Shown: positions 31,836 to 44,689 of the stretch, piece by piece | Numbering within the stretch: position 1 is the first letter of the stretch | Layout of the letters: each line of letters opens with the position of its first letter | Assembly (NCBI GenBank): GCA_026225945.1 | Contig: JAMJFZ010002307.1 | Coordinates: 3,799,001 to 3,863,000 of the forward strand | Origin: Cricetomys ansorgei | Taxonomy: Eukaryota > Chordata > Mammalia > Rodentia > Nesomyidae | Direction: 5' to 3' | DNA: 64,000 bases | Notes under the pieces: generated by a model | The model's input: only the letters and a program-made list of their open reading frames with translations | Database searches by the model: none | What the model was told of the DNA's origin: nothing | Made by a program: the position numbers and the translations under genes

Positions 31836-33162
31836 AGAAGATTAAATTCTTAAATATTAGCTTTAAATGACCGATGAAAGTGGACTTCTTGCCTAGAAGC
31901 AATGTGTTTAATTATGAGCCTCAGAGGTAAGTCGGTCTTTGCATCCTCATAGCCAAACGCTGTCCGCCCCTGTTCAAGTCTCACTAGCATATTCCAAATC
32001 AGTCATGAAGGTGCCGATTTCAGGAGATTTAAGTCTGAATTTTGTTTTTTCCTATAATATTCAGATATTCAGGTCACCTAGAAAGTACCATGGAGTTAAA
32101 GCCCAGGTGACTTGGGGTCTGACTTTTTCCTACATGAAGAGACCCTTCCCTTTGAGAGCTAGGATACAATGCCAGAATTGCCGGTCTGTCTCTGTTAAGT
32201 GCTTTTCAGTTAGTTTGTAGCTATGCCCAAGGGAAACGGTGGGCATTTACATTAGACTTATTATACCTGAGCATATATGTTTTGAATTGGAAGTCTATTC
32301 AGGTGGCTTTGGAGGTACCGCATAATGAATTTAGTTTGTGTCTTTAAAGTTGCCTTCTCAATTAGTAGGCATTGCAATTTAAAAGCAAAACAAAAATAAC
32401 GGTTTGGAAAATCTATTGTCTGTGTTATTCTTAGCTGAGTGGTGTGATTTCTAAAACACTTCAGAAGTTCAAACGGAAATGCCGGTGCCTTTAGATTTTT
32501 TTAAAACCCTACAATGGCCTTTCAGCAAACCCAGCAGCTGGCCCGTTCCAAGGACAACTGCAGTGTCATTTTTGACTCCTGCTGATGTTCATGGAAAACC
32601 AACCTTTTGACATGTTCAACCTGTGTCTCCACAGCCTGTCTCCCTCTCCCTGGGGTAATCAATGTTAGCGTTCTTACCATAAGTGATTCCTGTCCTCGCT
32701 GAAACCATTTCCAGAAAGCCTGTTTGGCATAGGTAGGCACATACGCCGCAGTGTGTCTGTGTACATGGAAAATCTGGGTGATAAACAGATTATGCAGAGA
32801 CTTATACTGTTTCTAAAAATGTAAAAAGTAAAACTAAAAGTAAACACTTTACCACTCCAATCTTTGAGTTCATTGTAATAGTAACAGCTTGCCACAGGTT
32901 GTACTCTGGACCAGATGTGTGTTTGGAAATGGGTAGTTCAGAAAGGTTTCTGACATGTTGACTTGAGATTTAATTATTGCCTAACCCTCTTCATTGTATC
33001 GACGTGTGGATACGCTGGCTTCTTCTAGTAAGGAGTAAAGTTTCCTGCTTGAACTCTTTCCATGTCTCTCCCCTTTCTTCTTTGGGAGATCAACTCGACT
33101 CAGTATGGAAAGAAAGCCCGGGCTCCCGTGTGTCAGTGTCAGAACAAAGGTACTTTAAAAGT
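31836..33162. other. Unique sequence, 1.3 kb
   Basis: Nothing recognisable apart from a short T run near 31821-31828. No open frame with a recognisable domain. Confidence 0.4.
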
Positions 33163-33305
33163 ACCCAGGGAGGCTGAGGCAGGTGAATCTCTGTGAGTTT
33201 GAAGCCAGCCTGGTCTACAGAGTGAAGTCCTTGCTAGCCAAGGCTACATAGTGAGACTATGTCTGAAGAACTCAAATAATAATACAAACAAGCAAACAAA
33301 CAAAT
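33163..33305 (+). mobile_element. 5'-truncated B1 SINE
   Basis: B1 from its middle onward: ggaggctgaggcaggtgaat, ctctgtgagtttgaagccag, cctggtctacagagtgaagt, then ctacatagtgagactatgtc and an (AAAC)n tail. Confidence 0.85.
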
Positions 33306-33490
33306 AAGAGTTCCCAGGGAGATAAATGATGCTTAAGTGGTACTTGTTCTCTCCTGTAAGGGAGGGGTCTTCCAGCTGCTGGGACTCATTACTGGTTGAT
33401 CAGTGGTTCACTGGCCTTGGCTCTCACCCTCCTATCTGCGATGCCATGTGACTGCACAGCAACGTATGTGAACTTGCCTGGGTGACAGCT

Positions 33491-33578
33491 GTCAACTGTA
33501 AGTGGCCATATGTAACGATGAGTAAAAGTTGTCGTCAACTGTCAATAAGGCCATATGCAATGATGAGCAGACTGACTG
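33491..33578. repeat. Two-copy 43-bp tandem duplication
   Basis: The block starting gtcaactgtaagtggccata at 33491 recurs from 33534 as gtcaactgtcaataaggcca, followed in both by tatg and a gatgag core. The copies differ by substitutions and a small indel. Confidence 0.75.
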
Positions 33579-33689
33579 ATGAGAAGGAAGATGAGAAAGA
33601 AACCAACACCCAAGCCTGTCCTGATCATCCTCCAGCAGGTGTGATTTACATGATAAACATGGATGATGTATAACTTCGGATTTTCATTT

Positions 33690-33921
33690 ACTCTTTTTTA
33701 TTATTATTATTAAGATGTCTCATATAGACCAGGTTGGCCTCTAACTCATTTTGTAACCAAGTGCCTTGATTATTTTATAGTCTCCCTGCTTCTACCATCC
33801 CACGATGCTGGGATTGCAGGCATGAGTCACCAAGCCCTGTTTATGCCGCGCTAGAGACTGAACAGAGGGCCTTGTGCATGCCAGGGAAGCACCCTACCAG
33901 CTGAACTACCCAGCAGCCCCT
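33690..33921 (-). mobile_element. ID-B1 composite SINE
   Basis: Antisense B1-like half (accaggttggcctctaactc, gctgggattgcaggcatgag) is followed by an antisense ID-like half (gctagagactgaacagaggg, ccttgtgcatgccagggaag, ctgaactacccagcagcccc). Confidence 0.78.
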
Positions 33922-35443
33922 GACATACACACATATAAATGTAGGTGTGTGTCCACACGTGAGTGCGTGTGTGTAACTTTTGTGCTAATGTTTCTGTTTG
34001 ACCTCATTCCTCCCTAGATGGATAAATCCTGTTTGTCAATGTTCTTTCTCAGCTAGTGGGAAAAGCCCCATGACGGTACCTCAAATCAAAGGGAAGAACA
34101 AGTGGCCAGAGGGGAGACTAGGAAGGAATTCGATTAGAAAGACAACCAAAATCTTAAGAAAGCCCTGTTGGCTTTTCCCCTTTTGTAGAGGCCACATGTT
34201 TTCTTCCGTGATAATCATCGGTAAAGTGCTGACCAGGTCAGGGGGGATGGGCAGGTGTGAGATGTGCTTTGGGATCAATAGGTACCTAGTAGGTACAGAG
34301 AGCTGACCCAAAGGTGTGATGGGCTGACACATCTGTGCAAGCCATTTGGGACAGCTCTGCGACAAGGGGGACACATTTTAATCAGGGTCTCACCAATAGT
34401 CTCTGCTTTGTGACTTCTTGACCTTAGTCCGGGAGCTTCCTTCCTTAGTCATTGTGACCGAGAGGCCTGTCTTCCATCTATGCCATTTGCCATTCTCGTA
34501 CATTCGTAGGGAACCAAGCAGTCTCCAAAGCAACATCAGCAAAGCCAGCATGTCAGGAAGGGGGTGAAATTAGTCAAGAGATGACCATGAAAGAGAGAGT
34601 GTAGGTCTAGAAGGGTCTACAGGGGGTTTGAACTTTCAAAATTGTAACATAACCTTGTCATCTGCGAGCCCCAACTCTCCCTGTGCATCCAGCCTGCAAA
34701 CCCAGCTCACAGTATGTTGGCGACGTTTATGACTTTGGTTTGGGCTGCACTCATAGCTGTCATGGGGCACATGGAATTTGAGGGCTCCAGGTTGGACATA
34801 CATGATTGAAAGAACTTCCTGTTTCTTTCTTCCATTCTCTTGAAGCAGTGGGTCTTAAACTCTGTGCCCTGCTCCCCGGATGTCTGATCTGTTTCTTTCA
34901 GAAATATGGACTTCTGACTCTGATGTTCAGGGAAGCGATAATAAGAATTGTCTCTTCAAAGGCAAAATTTACTCCCTGCCAAAATCAGGTTCGTCTTTAC
35001 CAGTGTTTTGGTCAACAACCCCCTTCATCACAACGTGCTTCCAGAAGGTTCTATTCTTGCTTTCCTTCTTTCACTGAAGAGAGAGACTCACCGTAAATCC
35101 TTCTAAGACATTTATTTTCTGATGAGTTCAGTAAAAGTTTATCTTGATTGATAAGCCTCAGAAAGACTTCTCTCAGACCCTAAACTTAAGAGACAGTATG
35201 AGAAATGGCTTTATAGACAATGTCACTGACTTAAAAAATAATAAGCTATCAGCAGTGCCTCATTGCTCTCGGTAAAAATCTTATGTTCCCAGGAGATGTT
35301 TATCTGGTCCTTGTATCAGCCCCAAGCTTAAGTTACAGGCTCTGTGCTTCAAAGTCCTTCTTGATGGTCTTCAAAGACCCCAGTTTCTTCATTTTCTCAT
35401 ATTGTCAAAAGCTTTACTCTTTCTCTGACCCTTCTCTGAGGTA
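33922..35443. other. Unique sequence, 1.5 kb
   Basis: No repeat or gene is recognised. Open frames of up to 102 codons lack domains and context. Confidence 0.4.
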
Positions 35444-35527
35444 ACTCTTAGCCATCAGATGGATTCTCTCAGCCATTGGACAGATTCTCTTAGCCATTGG
35501 ACAGATTCCCTTAGCCACTGGACAGAT
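35444..35527. repeat. 21-bp tandem repeat, four copies
   Basis: Units start at 35444, 35465, 35486 and 35507. The shared core is cttagccattggacagat. The first unit is the most divergent and has a rearranged end. As 21 is divisible by 3, one frame repeats in register, but stops elsewhere rule out a coding role. Confidence 0.9.
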
Positions 35528-37547
35528 TTCGCCCAGCTTGTGCCTAGCTTCTCTAGGAAGGCAGGCTAGTTTATATCCACTCCTCACCGTGTTCCTTTGA
35601 CCAGAACTAGCTCACTCTGGACACCATAGGCATACACGATTGACTGATTGATGTTCATCTTCCTTGATGAACTGTAAGGGTCTTCTGATTCTCCATTTTC
35701 TGCCCCTGCCCCCAGCATAGTGAAGGGCACCCAAGAGCCATCCAGTGATTTCTTAACCAGAGAATGCTCTTTCTAAGACATCTCCCCAAACAGATCGTGT
35801 GGTTATGACATCGTCTGCTCCAATTGCTCATTTCTCTTTTAAGAAAGACTTAATTTTATTTTTTTAAAATTCTGATCTTTGAAGATATTTTTCTTTTGGA
35901 AGTGATTGATGGAAAACACGTACTTTTGTTTTCTTAGATTTAGTTTGTTTGTTTGACTGTTTCATAAATCGCTTCTCCCCTTATCATTTAGCATTTTTAT
36001 TTTTGTATGTATCACAAGCTGTTTCAAAGCTTTTTGGAAGTATTTGGATTGTACTGTCATAACTCATCGAGATGCGTCCACCCTGGGCAAGCCTGTCCCC
36101 TTACAGCGACAGCCGTGCGGAGGAACTTTATCTCTGTGTACACATGGCCCGACAAGAATTTTGTGATATTTTTCCCTTCAATTTGTGGGAAACATTTAAG
36201 ACTTTTTCTTCTACTTTGCACCTGTATACTAACTTCTCTTCCAAGAATATTTAAGCACTAAGCACTTTCCAATCATGACTTGATTAGCTGCCAGCAAGGC
36301 AGTGTTTGTAATGGGGGAACTAAGGCAGAAAGAGCCAAAATTTCAGAATTATATATAAAAAAAAGTTGATAACGTGAGAATGTATTCCTGGCTCCCAGTC
36401 TCTTACAGTTTCACTTCCGGTGGTATCGTGCTAGGTAGATAATTGGGAATTATTACTGTTTTTTTTTTTCTTGAAACATTTTTCTTTTTATTTGGAACAT
36501 TAATTTGGGAATGATTGACAATGACTGATATGGACACTGAAAAATATTTTACTCTAAACAATCTAAAAAATAAGTCTCTATAAATAGTCTGAGACCAACG
36601 GAAAAAATGATGGGCAAAGAAGCTAAACAAATTTTAAAAACTAGTCAATGTGATGTGACAGCTAAGAAGACATTTTATAAGAAAACATCGTTAAAATACC
36701 AGATCCAATAAAGATAAAGTTTAAAAAAAAAATGTGAATACGTGGGCACCAATGATGAGTTATTAAAGCACTTAGGTTTATGGCCAAAGACTGAATTTTG
36801 TCCAGGTCCACAGGGAGAGTAGACAGTTGCTCCTTGCTCCCCAGTGGTGTTTGTGTTCAACACAGGAGCTTATGGACAGAACAGGTCGACATCCAAGCTT
36901 GTTGGAAATCTTTGTGATAAGCAGAATTTTACAAGCACAAATATCTAAAGTAGGTATTTATTCCCTCCCGCCCTTGCTGCTTATTATCTGTTCTGTATGA
37001 ATTCTGTATCTGCACATGGCTTTCCTTTTTTGCTCTGCATCTGTTTCACTGATTTTACTCAATTAAACCTTATTGTTGTTACCAACTACTTAGGTCTGAA
37101 AAACTTAGTAACGATGAGCTGATTTTCATACCAGTGAACTCTAGACTCAGATTGTAATATACACATGTGTGCTCATTGTTATTTATCGTCCTTCCACATC
37201 TCTCTGTTGGGAAAACACAGATTCGTTCTGTAATTGTCCCGGATGCCTGATGTACTCAGGTGGCCAGAGCGCAAAGGAAGTTTCAGAGAAGCTGATGGGC
37301 AGAACGAATGGGCTCTTCCAGGACAACCTCAGACAAGGCAGACTGCCTAGTTTATTATTATGTGTGTTACCTTGGCTTGTTTCTCTATTTTTTAGATTTT
37401 CCTATTGTTAAGATCCATATTCATTAATTAAAAAACTCATTTATACACATTATGAAAATTCTCTTTCTTATTGGATATCATCCTAGGCTGTGGTTTTAAA
37501 ATAGAAATAGTTTTTAAAGGTCCCCTGAAACACAAATCATATTCTTT
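35528..37547. other. Unique sequence, 2 kb
   Basis: No clear repeat family is identified. A short MIR-like patch may exist near 36255-36345 but is too weak to call. T run at 36459-36469. No supported gene. Confidence 0.38.
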
Positions 37548-37778
37548 TTAAATATAATATTTTTATTCTTTGAGAGTTTTATGCAATTTATTTTGATTAT
37601 ATTCACCCCTGTCTCATCCTAAATCCAACCCCTACTAACCTAGCCCTCCCTCATTCTTAAACAACCCATGAAGCTCTTTAACAACCCCAATTTATACCGC
37701 TCATGCATGTGAGACCACCCACTGGGCCATAGCTCTTATGGCCTGTCCATGTTCTCTTCTGTTATACTCCATGGGGCT
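37548..37778 (-). mobile_element. L1 (Lx-like) 3' end
   Basis: The plus strand begins with the complement of an A-rich 3' end (aatatttttattctttgaga), then ttatgcaatttattttgatt, atattcacccctgtctcatc, and gaccacccactgggccatag. This is the antisense 3' UTR order of rodent Lx-type L1. It is 5' truncated and carries no open reading frame. Confidence 0.75.
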
Positions 37779-37798
37779 GTGTGTGTGCGTGTGAGTGC

Positions 37799-37841
<43 letters not shown>

Positions 37842-38110
37842 AGTGTGTGTGTGCATGAGTGAATGTGTCCGTGTATATATATGTGCATGTGTGTGTGCTT
37901 GTGTGTATGCATGAGTGTGTGAGTGCATGCACATGAGTGGATATGTGCATGTGCATATGTATGTTCATGTGTATATGCATGAGTGAATGTGTGTGTGCTT
38001 GTGTGTATGCATGAGTGTGTGTGCACATGTTTGTGTGCATGAGTGAATATGTGTATATGTATGTGCATGTTTGTGTATATGCACGTGTGTGCATGTGCGT
38101 ATGTGTGTAT
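37779..38110. repeat. GT-rich microsatellite with GTAT/GCAT variants
   Basis: A pure GT run at 37801-37838 passes into degenerate GTGTAT, GCATGAGT and GTGCAT units. A block with cttgtgtgtatgcatgagtg recurs with an offset of about 100 bp. Poly-His/Thr minus frames are artefacts. Confidence 0.93.
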
Positions 38111-39739
38111 CTGATATTACTATTCCTTGAACTGATTTAAAGTTTTTAGAATGACTTCATAAATTCTATCCAAACAGTACATAAAATGCGGTTAGTAAAC
38201 GGATTGATGACGTGAAAAGGAGGATCCATTTATGGAAAATAAACACTTAAATTTAGCAGATCCAGGGTAGATTTAAAATATAGTTCCTATGTGGAGGAAC
38301 AGCTTCAGTTTCTGCTCTGTGCCTTTCAGTCGCTGGAATGCTCACTACTGAACCTTCGATGGTGAACTTGGTTACAGCTACAAGAAGCAGAAAGCTGGAA
38401 ACACAGTTGAGATCCTAAATTTCCGGAAAAAAAAAATGCAGTTTACCCAGACGCCATGCTAAATTCTATAGCATAAGGAAATATTAACTGAAAGTGGAGA
38501 AATATAATTTTATAATCTCTGGCAGATTATATTTCTTTAAATAATATGTTTATGATGAGAAAAATGCATGTACTTAAAAAAAAAATCCTCTAAGCCCAAG
38601 TTTCAAATTTTCTGTTGCTTTTTACTTCTGGTTGTAAAAGACCAAGTTATGTTAAAAACACTCAAAATTATATGATGATAGAAAATAATCCTTTCTTTTT
38701 TCCCCAAGAAAATCAGCTTAAGGGTTTCCTTTACATTCTGCTTCTGTATAGTAAGGCCCTTCCACCCTCAAAATCTCCTTTTTGCCCTAATTCCCATGGA
38801 CAAGCATCAGGTTTGTGGCCCATCATTTGACTTGGTTGAACACGGCCTCTGTTTCATCTGTGCCCCTCGGGGATGATGTGGCTAGGGACGCAGGTCTAGG
38901 CACCATCCATTCTTCCCTTTTTCACACGTGTTGACCTGTCACTCAGAAACTGTGCAAGTGTTTATACTGGTGGCTCGAATTAGGGTCTTGTTTTAAAGTT
39001 ACATATGTTACAAAAAGTCTCTCACCGCAATGTCTTCTCACATCCTGTGGTGTTAACATGGTATTAACATGTACACATATTTGGAACATACTCAGTGGAA
39101 GTGAAGACAATATTGAAAGAAGTGGAAAGTTAAGAATGAGGTATCCAGAATCTATTCCTTCCGATGTTCCCCAGATTCATAATTCATCCTCTCCCTCCCC
39201 TTTCTGTCTCCCTCTCTCTCCAGAGTGGCTTCCATGCTATGACACATGCATCGAATGGCTTGCTTTAGTGGAACTGTGCATAACTGAGGCAAAGCCTTCT
39301 TTGTAATGAAATTATTTTAATACCTTTCAGGCAAGAAATTAGTTTCATCAAGAAAATTGATTTAATTTAGAAGAGATGCAATGTTTATAGCCATAACCAG
39401 GTTAAACATTTCTTCTCCATTCCTGGATCAGAAAATAGCTTCTAACCAGCATCTAGCTGCAAATCGATTAGTTCAGTTTAAGGTTTTCAAATTTTATTAA
39501 TATCCCTCCCATCTCTATGGCACTCACATAACTCTGAGGCTCTTCACATAACTTTACAAAATAAAACAGGGTAGCTTGTGATCATAGGCTGACTGCCCAC
39601 AGCCCTCATTCCCGCCTTTAGCATTAGTGAATGATTATCGGGGTTCATAGAGCTGGACTGTGATAAGTGGTTATTTTATAAGGGAAAGAAGCATACCTTT
39701 TCTGGTGGCCTTGATTTTATCTTTTGTGTTTGCACATAC
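38111..39739. other. Unique sequence
   Basis: No repeat family or gene is recognised in 1.6 kb. Short A runs at 38428-38436 and 38576-38583. Confidence 0.38.
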
Positions 39740-40090
39740 TGACACTCCTTTTAAAAAATGGAGCTGTTTACAGCCAGAGTACTGATTTTATTCCCAATGG
39801 CTTTAATTATAGTCACAAATTTTAGGGGCTGATTAATTTTCATGAACCATCCAATACTCCCTGTATATTTGAAACCTAAATTGAGGGGAAATCCAGAATA
39901 TTGATGGCCTACACATGGCAGCGTTGGTGTTTGCCAGAGCACCGTGCCGTGGAACAGCTCAGTGTGTCAATGGCAGACCTAATGAGCTTGCGTATTCCAT
40001 GGAGACAGTCAGAGAAACATATTTTCTGTGTCATCCCCCAGAGATGCCTCTGGTCATCTGAATGCTGCCAAGTAGCCAGGAAGCTTCGGG
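39740..40090. other. Conserved-looking non-coding block
   Basis: Repeat-free, with TTTAATTATAG (39802-39812) and GATTAATTTTCATG (39829-39842), followed by a moderately GC-rich part. Resembles known enhancer-type blocks in composition only. Confidence 0.28.
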
Positions 40091-42777
40091 TGGAGCCACC
40101 TTGTATCACAACAGGAAAGACAGTGGGTGGGCTTGTTTCCAGACTTCCCTTCTAGGACCTCCATTCTGATTTAAAGCCACGGCTGCCATAGTCCTGCCCA
40201 GGAGAGAGAAGTTATTTGTCTTCATTTTTTTTCTCTCTTTCTTTTTTTAAAAGTGTTCTATTTTAAATTTTCACATGAAGAACTCTCTTACCACGAGAAA
40301 GGAACAAAGAGGCTTTTGTCATTAAGTCAGGCAGGGCCACTGGTGAATCTAAAGTCTGCCTCTATCCAAACTATTTCAAGTTGTGCTGAGATCTGGGTTC
40401 ATTTTGTGTGGTAGAACACCATCTTACTGATTTGGAGGTATTGAGAGATCCTGGTATCACATGTTATTTTTAGGTGCAAAGGAGTATGACTTAGTGACAT
40501 CATGCTTTATTTTTAACTGCTTAAGAAGAGGGCTTCATTATAAATATAATAGAGTCCCTGACTGTGAGCTTCCCGGGTATGCTAGGCTACTCTGCATTCA
40601 TAGACCTGTAAAAAAGGAGGGAGGGAATTCAGGATCCAGTTACTCGATCCTTCTGTTATTTCTGGGCATCACATAAGTCATTACACTTAAGAAAAGAAAA
40701 GATTTAGTTACCTGCTCTCAAGGAAGACTAGGGTTACACATAGTAGGACCATGTTCTTAGGAAAAGTCTATACTGTGAGCCTCTCCAGGTGAAGATGTCT
40801 GTTGTGTACGAGTTGTAAAGGAAAGCAGGACCTTAGAAGAGCAAAGTGTTCGCCATAGGCACACAGAGAACAAGCGACTATTTAGTATTCCATATCATTT
40901 TACAATGAATTTGTTCTTCTTGCCACCAAGGCTAACTGTTCTGGAATGAAATTCTATCATCTGGACTGACCAGTGATATATAGTTAGCTGTGACTTTGGA
41001 GATGGAAAGCAATTTTTTTTTTCCTACTGATTTTATTGGAGAAAATGGGCAACTAACTTCTTGCCTAAGCAGGGAGTTGGGCCAAGAAAGCTGTGTATAG
41101 AATAAATAATTTGAATACTTGCATACATTTCAAGATTTAATGTTGGTATGTGAAATTCTTGACATTTAACTTTGAGATGTGGTATAGTCCTCTCTCCATA
41201 CGTTACATTTCTGTTCTTCTGGGAGCTGTGGCTTGACAGCATCAGCGACCACCTCACACGATGGACTGTCAGCATCCAACCGTACACGTGAATAATAGTA
41301 AACAGTGGTAGGTAGAATGTAGCGGAGCAATGAACACAGGGCCTAAGAATAGTTGGGTTTTCTCTCTTTTTTTTTTTTGTCATTGTTGTTTGTTTGTCTT
41401 TGGGTATGTGTGTGTGTTTTATTTGTTTGTTTGTTTGTTTTTGTCTTACATTAAATATATGCTACGGGGAAAAAATCAGAATTTAAAATCTTGGTATATG
41501 ATTTGTCCATGTTGCTATAAAATAAGCTATACCTCGAAGACAGACAGTTGACTATGGATTTACCCAGCACGTGTATTTTTCTGCTTTGAAAGCAATAGTC
41601 AGGCAGTAAATAGGACTTGGGGCATGTCACATTTAAAGGTCTCTTTATATAGCACCATAACTTCCTGTATATAAAGAAGATACATACACTTTACTAAAAA
41701 TTAGCATAAGGCCTTGTATCTGGAGCCTCATATCCCTCTGTGGCCATGTGGTTTTATTCCTTGCGTCTCCTCTACCATCACCAAAGGTATATATTTAGGA
41801 CGTTGGCTTGGAAGGAGATGGGCAGGTTAAATCTCCTTTTTAAACAAACGTGAAGAAATCTCATTAAAGGAAATTGCCCACGCATCTTCAGACCACATTC
41901 TGCTTCTGAGAGTTCGTGGGGGGAAAACTTTATTTTCTTGTCTTTTACTGCTGAGTTCCACTTTGTCTTAAGTGTCACCCAGCAGATCAGGTGCTTCCAA
42001 GGGCTGGTTCAGTGGAAAGTTTTTCAGGTGGAAAGCTTCAGTTTAATGTAAGGAGCTAATTGTAGCTCGGGGCTTGGCATGGCTGTAAATGCTAATCCAG
42101 GCAGTATCACCTAGTCACATGATGTGCTTCCAGGAGACTCCTCTGCCTTTAATGATCTCTCCCCCTGCTGGTGACTTCTGTTTTCAGGAACCACACAAAG
42201 GCACACCAGGCCGAGATTAAGTCAGAAATAAAAAAAGTCACAGTGAAGTTAGGGACAATAACAGAAATCTTAATTCTTTTACTGAAGATAAAATTTGGTA
42301 TTTTTTGTGGCATTAATCTTGCTTTGTTCACCATCTCTAAGCAGAATTATTAGCATACTGGTGACTATGTCTTCTCTTTTATTTCATTGAATGATGCTCG
42401 GAGCACAGATGCTCTATGCCTTTAGAAACAGTTTTGTCAAGGATTGCAGTTGTGTTTTGGTGGACTTTTCATTTCCTAGAGGAGAGTGCAGTGGCTCACT
42501 TACCTTGGTCCCTGGAGCCTCTTTGGACTAGCCATTGTAATGCAGCACTGTATGAGGTCCTGTCTGGGATTCTGATGGCTGCTACCACTTTTGCCTCTTG
42601 ACCTGACTGGAAGTTGGTATTTCAGTTGTAACTAATTTATCAACAGATGCATAAATGAGGCAATGTGTCTAGTTATGTGTCAGAGATTTTAGTCCCTACT
42701 GGTGACTTATTCACTAGTGGGTGAGTGGCTGGGAGCTGAAACTGTAGAGGAGAGACAGTCCACCTACCTATTGGTCT
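40091..42777. other. Unique sequence, 2.7 kb
   Basis: No recognisable gene or SINE. Contains a T run at 41369-41379 and a short (GTTT)n at 41420-41441. Open frames are at most 116 codons with no domain. Confidence 0.38.
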
Positions 42778-43112
42778 GTCTATCACTTCTCTACCATCTA
42801 TCAATCATCTATCAATGACGAATCATTCAATCTGTCGTCAATGTCAATTTATCTATCATCTATATCTATTTATCTACCCTTTATCTATTTATCATCTATT
42901 TGTATAGCATCTATTTATCTATCTTATCTATCTATCATCTATCTATCATCAGGCATTCAATCTATCATTTATCTATCATCAATCTACCATCTATCATCTA
43001 TGTTTATCATCTATATCTGTCTCTCATCTATTTATCTATCAATTATCTATCATCATTCTATCATCTATCTATTTATCTATCTATCTATCATCTATCTATC
43101 TATCATCATCTA
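42778..43112. repeat. Imperfect CTAT/ATCT tetranucleotide array
   Basis: About 330 bp of CTAT and CATCTAT units with TTTA interruptions, all on the same strand. Ile/Tyr/Leu/Ser-rich frames through it are artefacts. The middle part is more decayed than the right end. Confidence 0.93.
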
Positions 43113-43761
43113 TAATTTATCTAATTGAGCTTTTTGATTTTACCACCAAGTGTGAGAGCCTAGCAAAGTTCTGGTTCAATGCAGACAGCACTATACCATG
43201 TACAGCATGGAGTTAGGTTTCTGTGGTGATTAAAGGCTGATTCAGGTTTCGAGAGATATAAAATGTGGATTGTAAAGGACATGAGAAGAGTTTGAAATGC
43301 AGAGTTTGAGCAGAGGCTTTCCTGCAACTTAGCATGTTGAGGGACAGCAGTCCCTCTGCACACAGGAGTATAGCACAGAGTTGCCTCCTGCAGACTCTTC
43401 ACCTTCTGCCCTTTGCATCTTCTTGTTTCTTGCTATTCTGGGCTCTTCTGCTTCTCAGCCATCCACTCAGGGAGAGAAGCGTGTGCTGATATCACGCTTA
43501 ATCATTATACTCGATTTCCTTTCTTATCCTAGAAGGGGACTGAAGATAAGCAGATTGGGAGTTTCCACGTGACCTTCTTGGGAGCCTGACTCACTGGAGG
43601 AGCAAGCCTCTTCAGCTGAGGGGCCCAGTGCAACGGCCTGAGAGTTGGTTGCTGTGGCCCTGTAGGTCTCCTGAGGTGTGAGCAGGACCAAGGTTGTCAG
43701 AGACTCTGACCTGTCTAGTGTTTCTTCCAGTCCTGGTCACTTTCCTTTGTAGTTTCTGAAA
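43113..43761. other. Unique sequence
   Basis: Nothing recognisable between the tetranucleotide array and the minisatellite. Confidence 0.4.
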
Positions 43762-44338
43762 ATGTCATCCTCAGAGGTACCCAAGTATAAATATCATCCT
43801 CAGAGGTACCCAAGTATAAATATCATCCTCAGAGGTACCCAGGTATAAATGTCATCCTCAGAGGTACCCAGGTATAAATATCATCCTCAGAGGCACCCAG
43901 GTATAAATGTCATCCTCAGAGGTACCCAGGTATAAATGTCATCCTCAGAGGTACCCAGGTATAAATGTCATCCTCAGAGGTACCCAGGTATAAATGTCAT
44001 CCTCAGAGGTACCCAGGTATAAATGTCATCCTTAGAGGTACCCAGGTATAAATGTCATCCTCAGAGGTACCCAGGTATAAATGCCATCCTCAGAGGTACC
44101 TTGGTATAAATGTCATCCTCAGAGGTACCCAGGTATAAATGTCATCCTCAGAGGTACCCAGGTATAAATGTCATCCTCAGAGGTACCCAGGTATAAATGT
44201 CATCCTCAGAGGTACCCAGGTATAAATGTCATCCTCAGAGGTACCCAGGTATAAATGTCATCCTCAGAGGTACCCAGGTATAAATGTCATCCTCAGAGGT
44301 ACCCAGGTATAAATGTCATCCTCAGAGGTACCCAGGTG
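43762..44338. repeat. 29-bp minisatellite, 20 copies
   Basis: Twenty contiguous 29-bp units start at 43762 and keep exact register to the last unit at 44313. Each contains the odd palindrome CCTCAGAGG directly followed by TACCCAGGTATAAA, with GGTACC at the junction. Variants are clear: units 1-2 have CCAAG, units 2, 3 and 5 ATATC, unit 5 GGCACC, unit 10 CTTAG, unit 12 GCCATC and CCTTGG. Units 6-9 and 13-19 look identical. Confidence 0.98.
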
Positions 44339-44689
44339 TGTATGTGGCAGCTCCTTCTGACAGAGCAGGACTGGGAGCTGTGAGTCAGAGAGATTGAGGC
44401 CAAAGCAGGAGGCCAATGTGATTCCTGTGTTTGAAACGTGGAGTTCAGGCACTGAAAATGCACAGCTACCTCTTCTTTATGATCTTAAATGAGAAATAAG
44501 ATGGACTGGGTTTTTTTTTTAATATATTCTGGTATTACAATTTGATTCTTTAATCAAATATAAAATCTTTTAGGTTTTCTTTTTGCGTATCACTTAGATT
44601 TTATCATGTTCAAATTACTGAATGATCATCAATTGTGCTTGAGGTAATGAGGAATTTATTGGAAATAGCATGGAAGTTTCCCCAGGCTG
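44339..44689. other. Unique sequence
   Basis: Nothing recognisable apart from a T run at 44511-44520. Confidence 0.4.

Noticed and set aside
36255..36345. MIR fragment
   Set aside because: Only a short, weak resemblance. Not enough ordered blocks to support it.
37736..38094. Two 110-codon His/Thr minus frames
   Set aside because: They are translations of the GT-rich tract.
42841..43128. Ile/Tyr/Ser-rich plus frames resembling a membrane protein
   Set aside because: They are translations of the CTAT/ATCT array.
43762..44338. CRISPR-like array, because the unit is 29 bp
   Set aside because: Units are directly contiguous with no unique spacers, and the context is rodent nuclear DNA.
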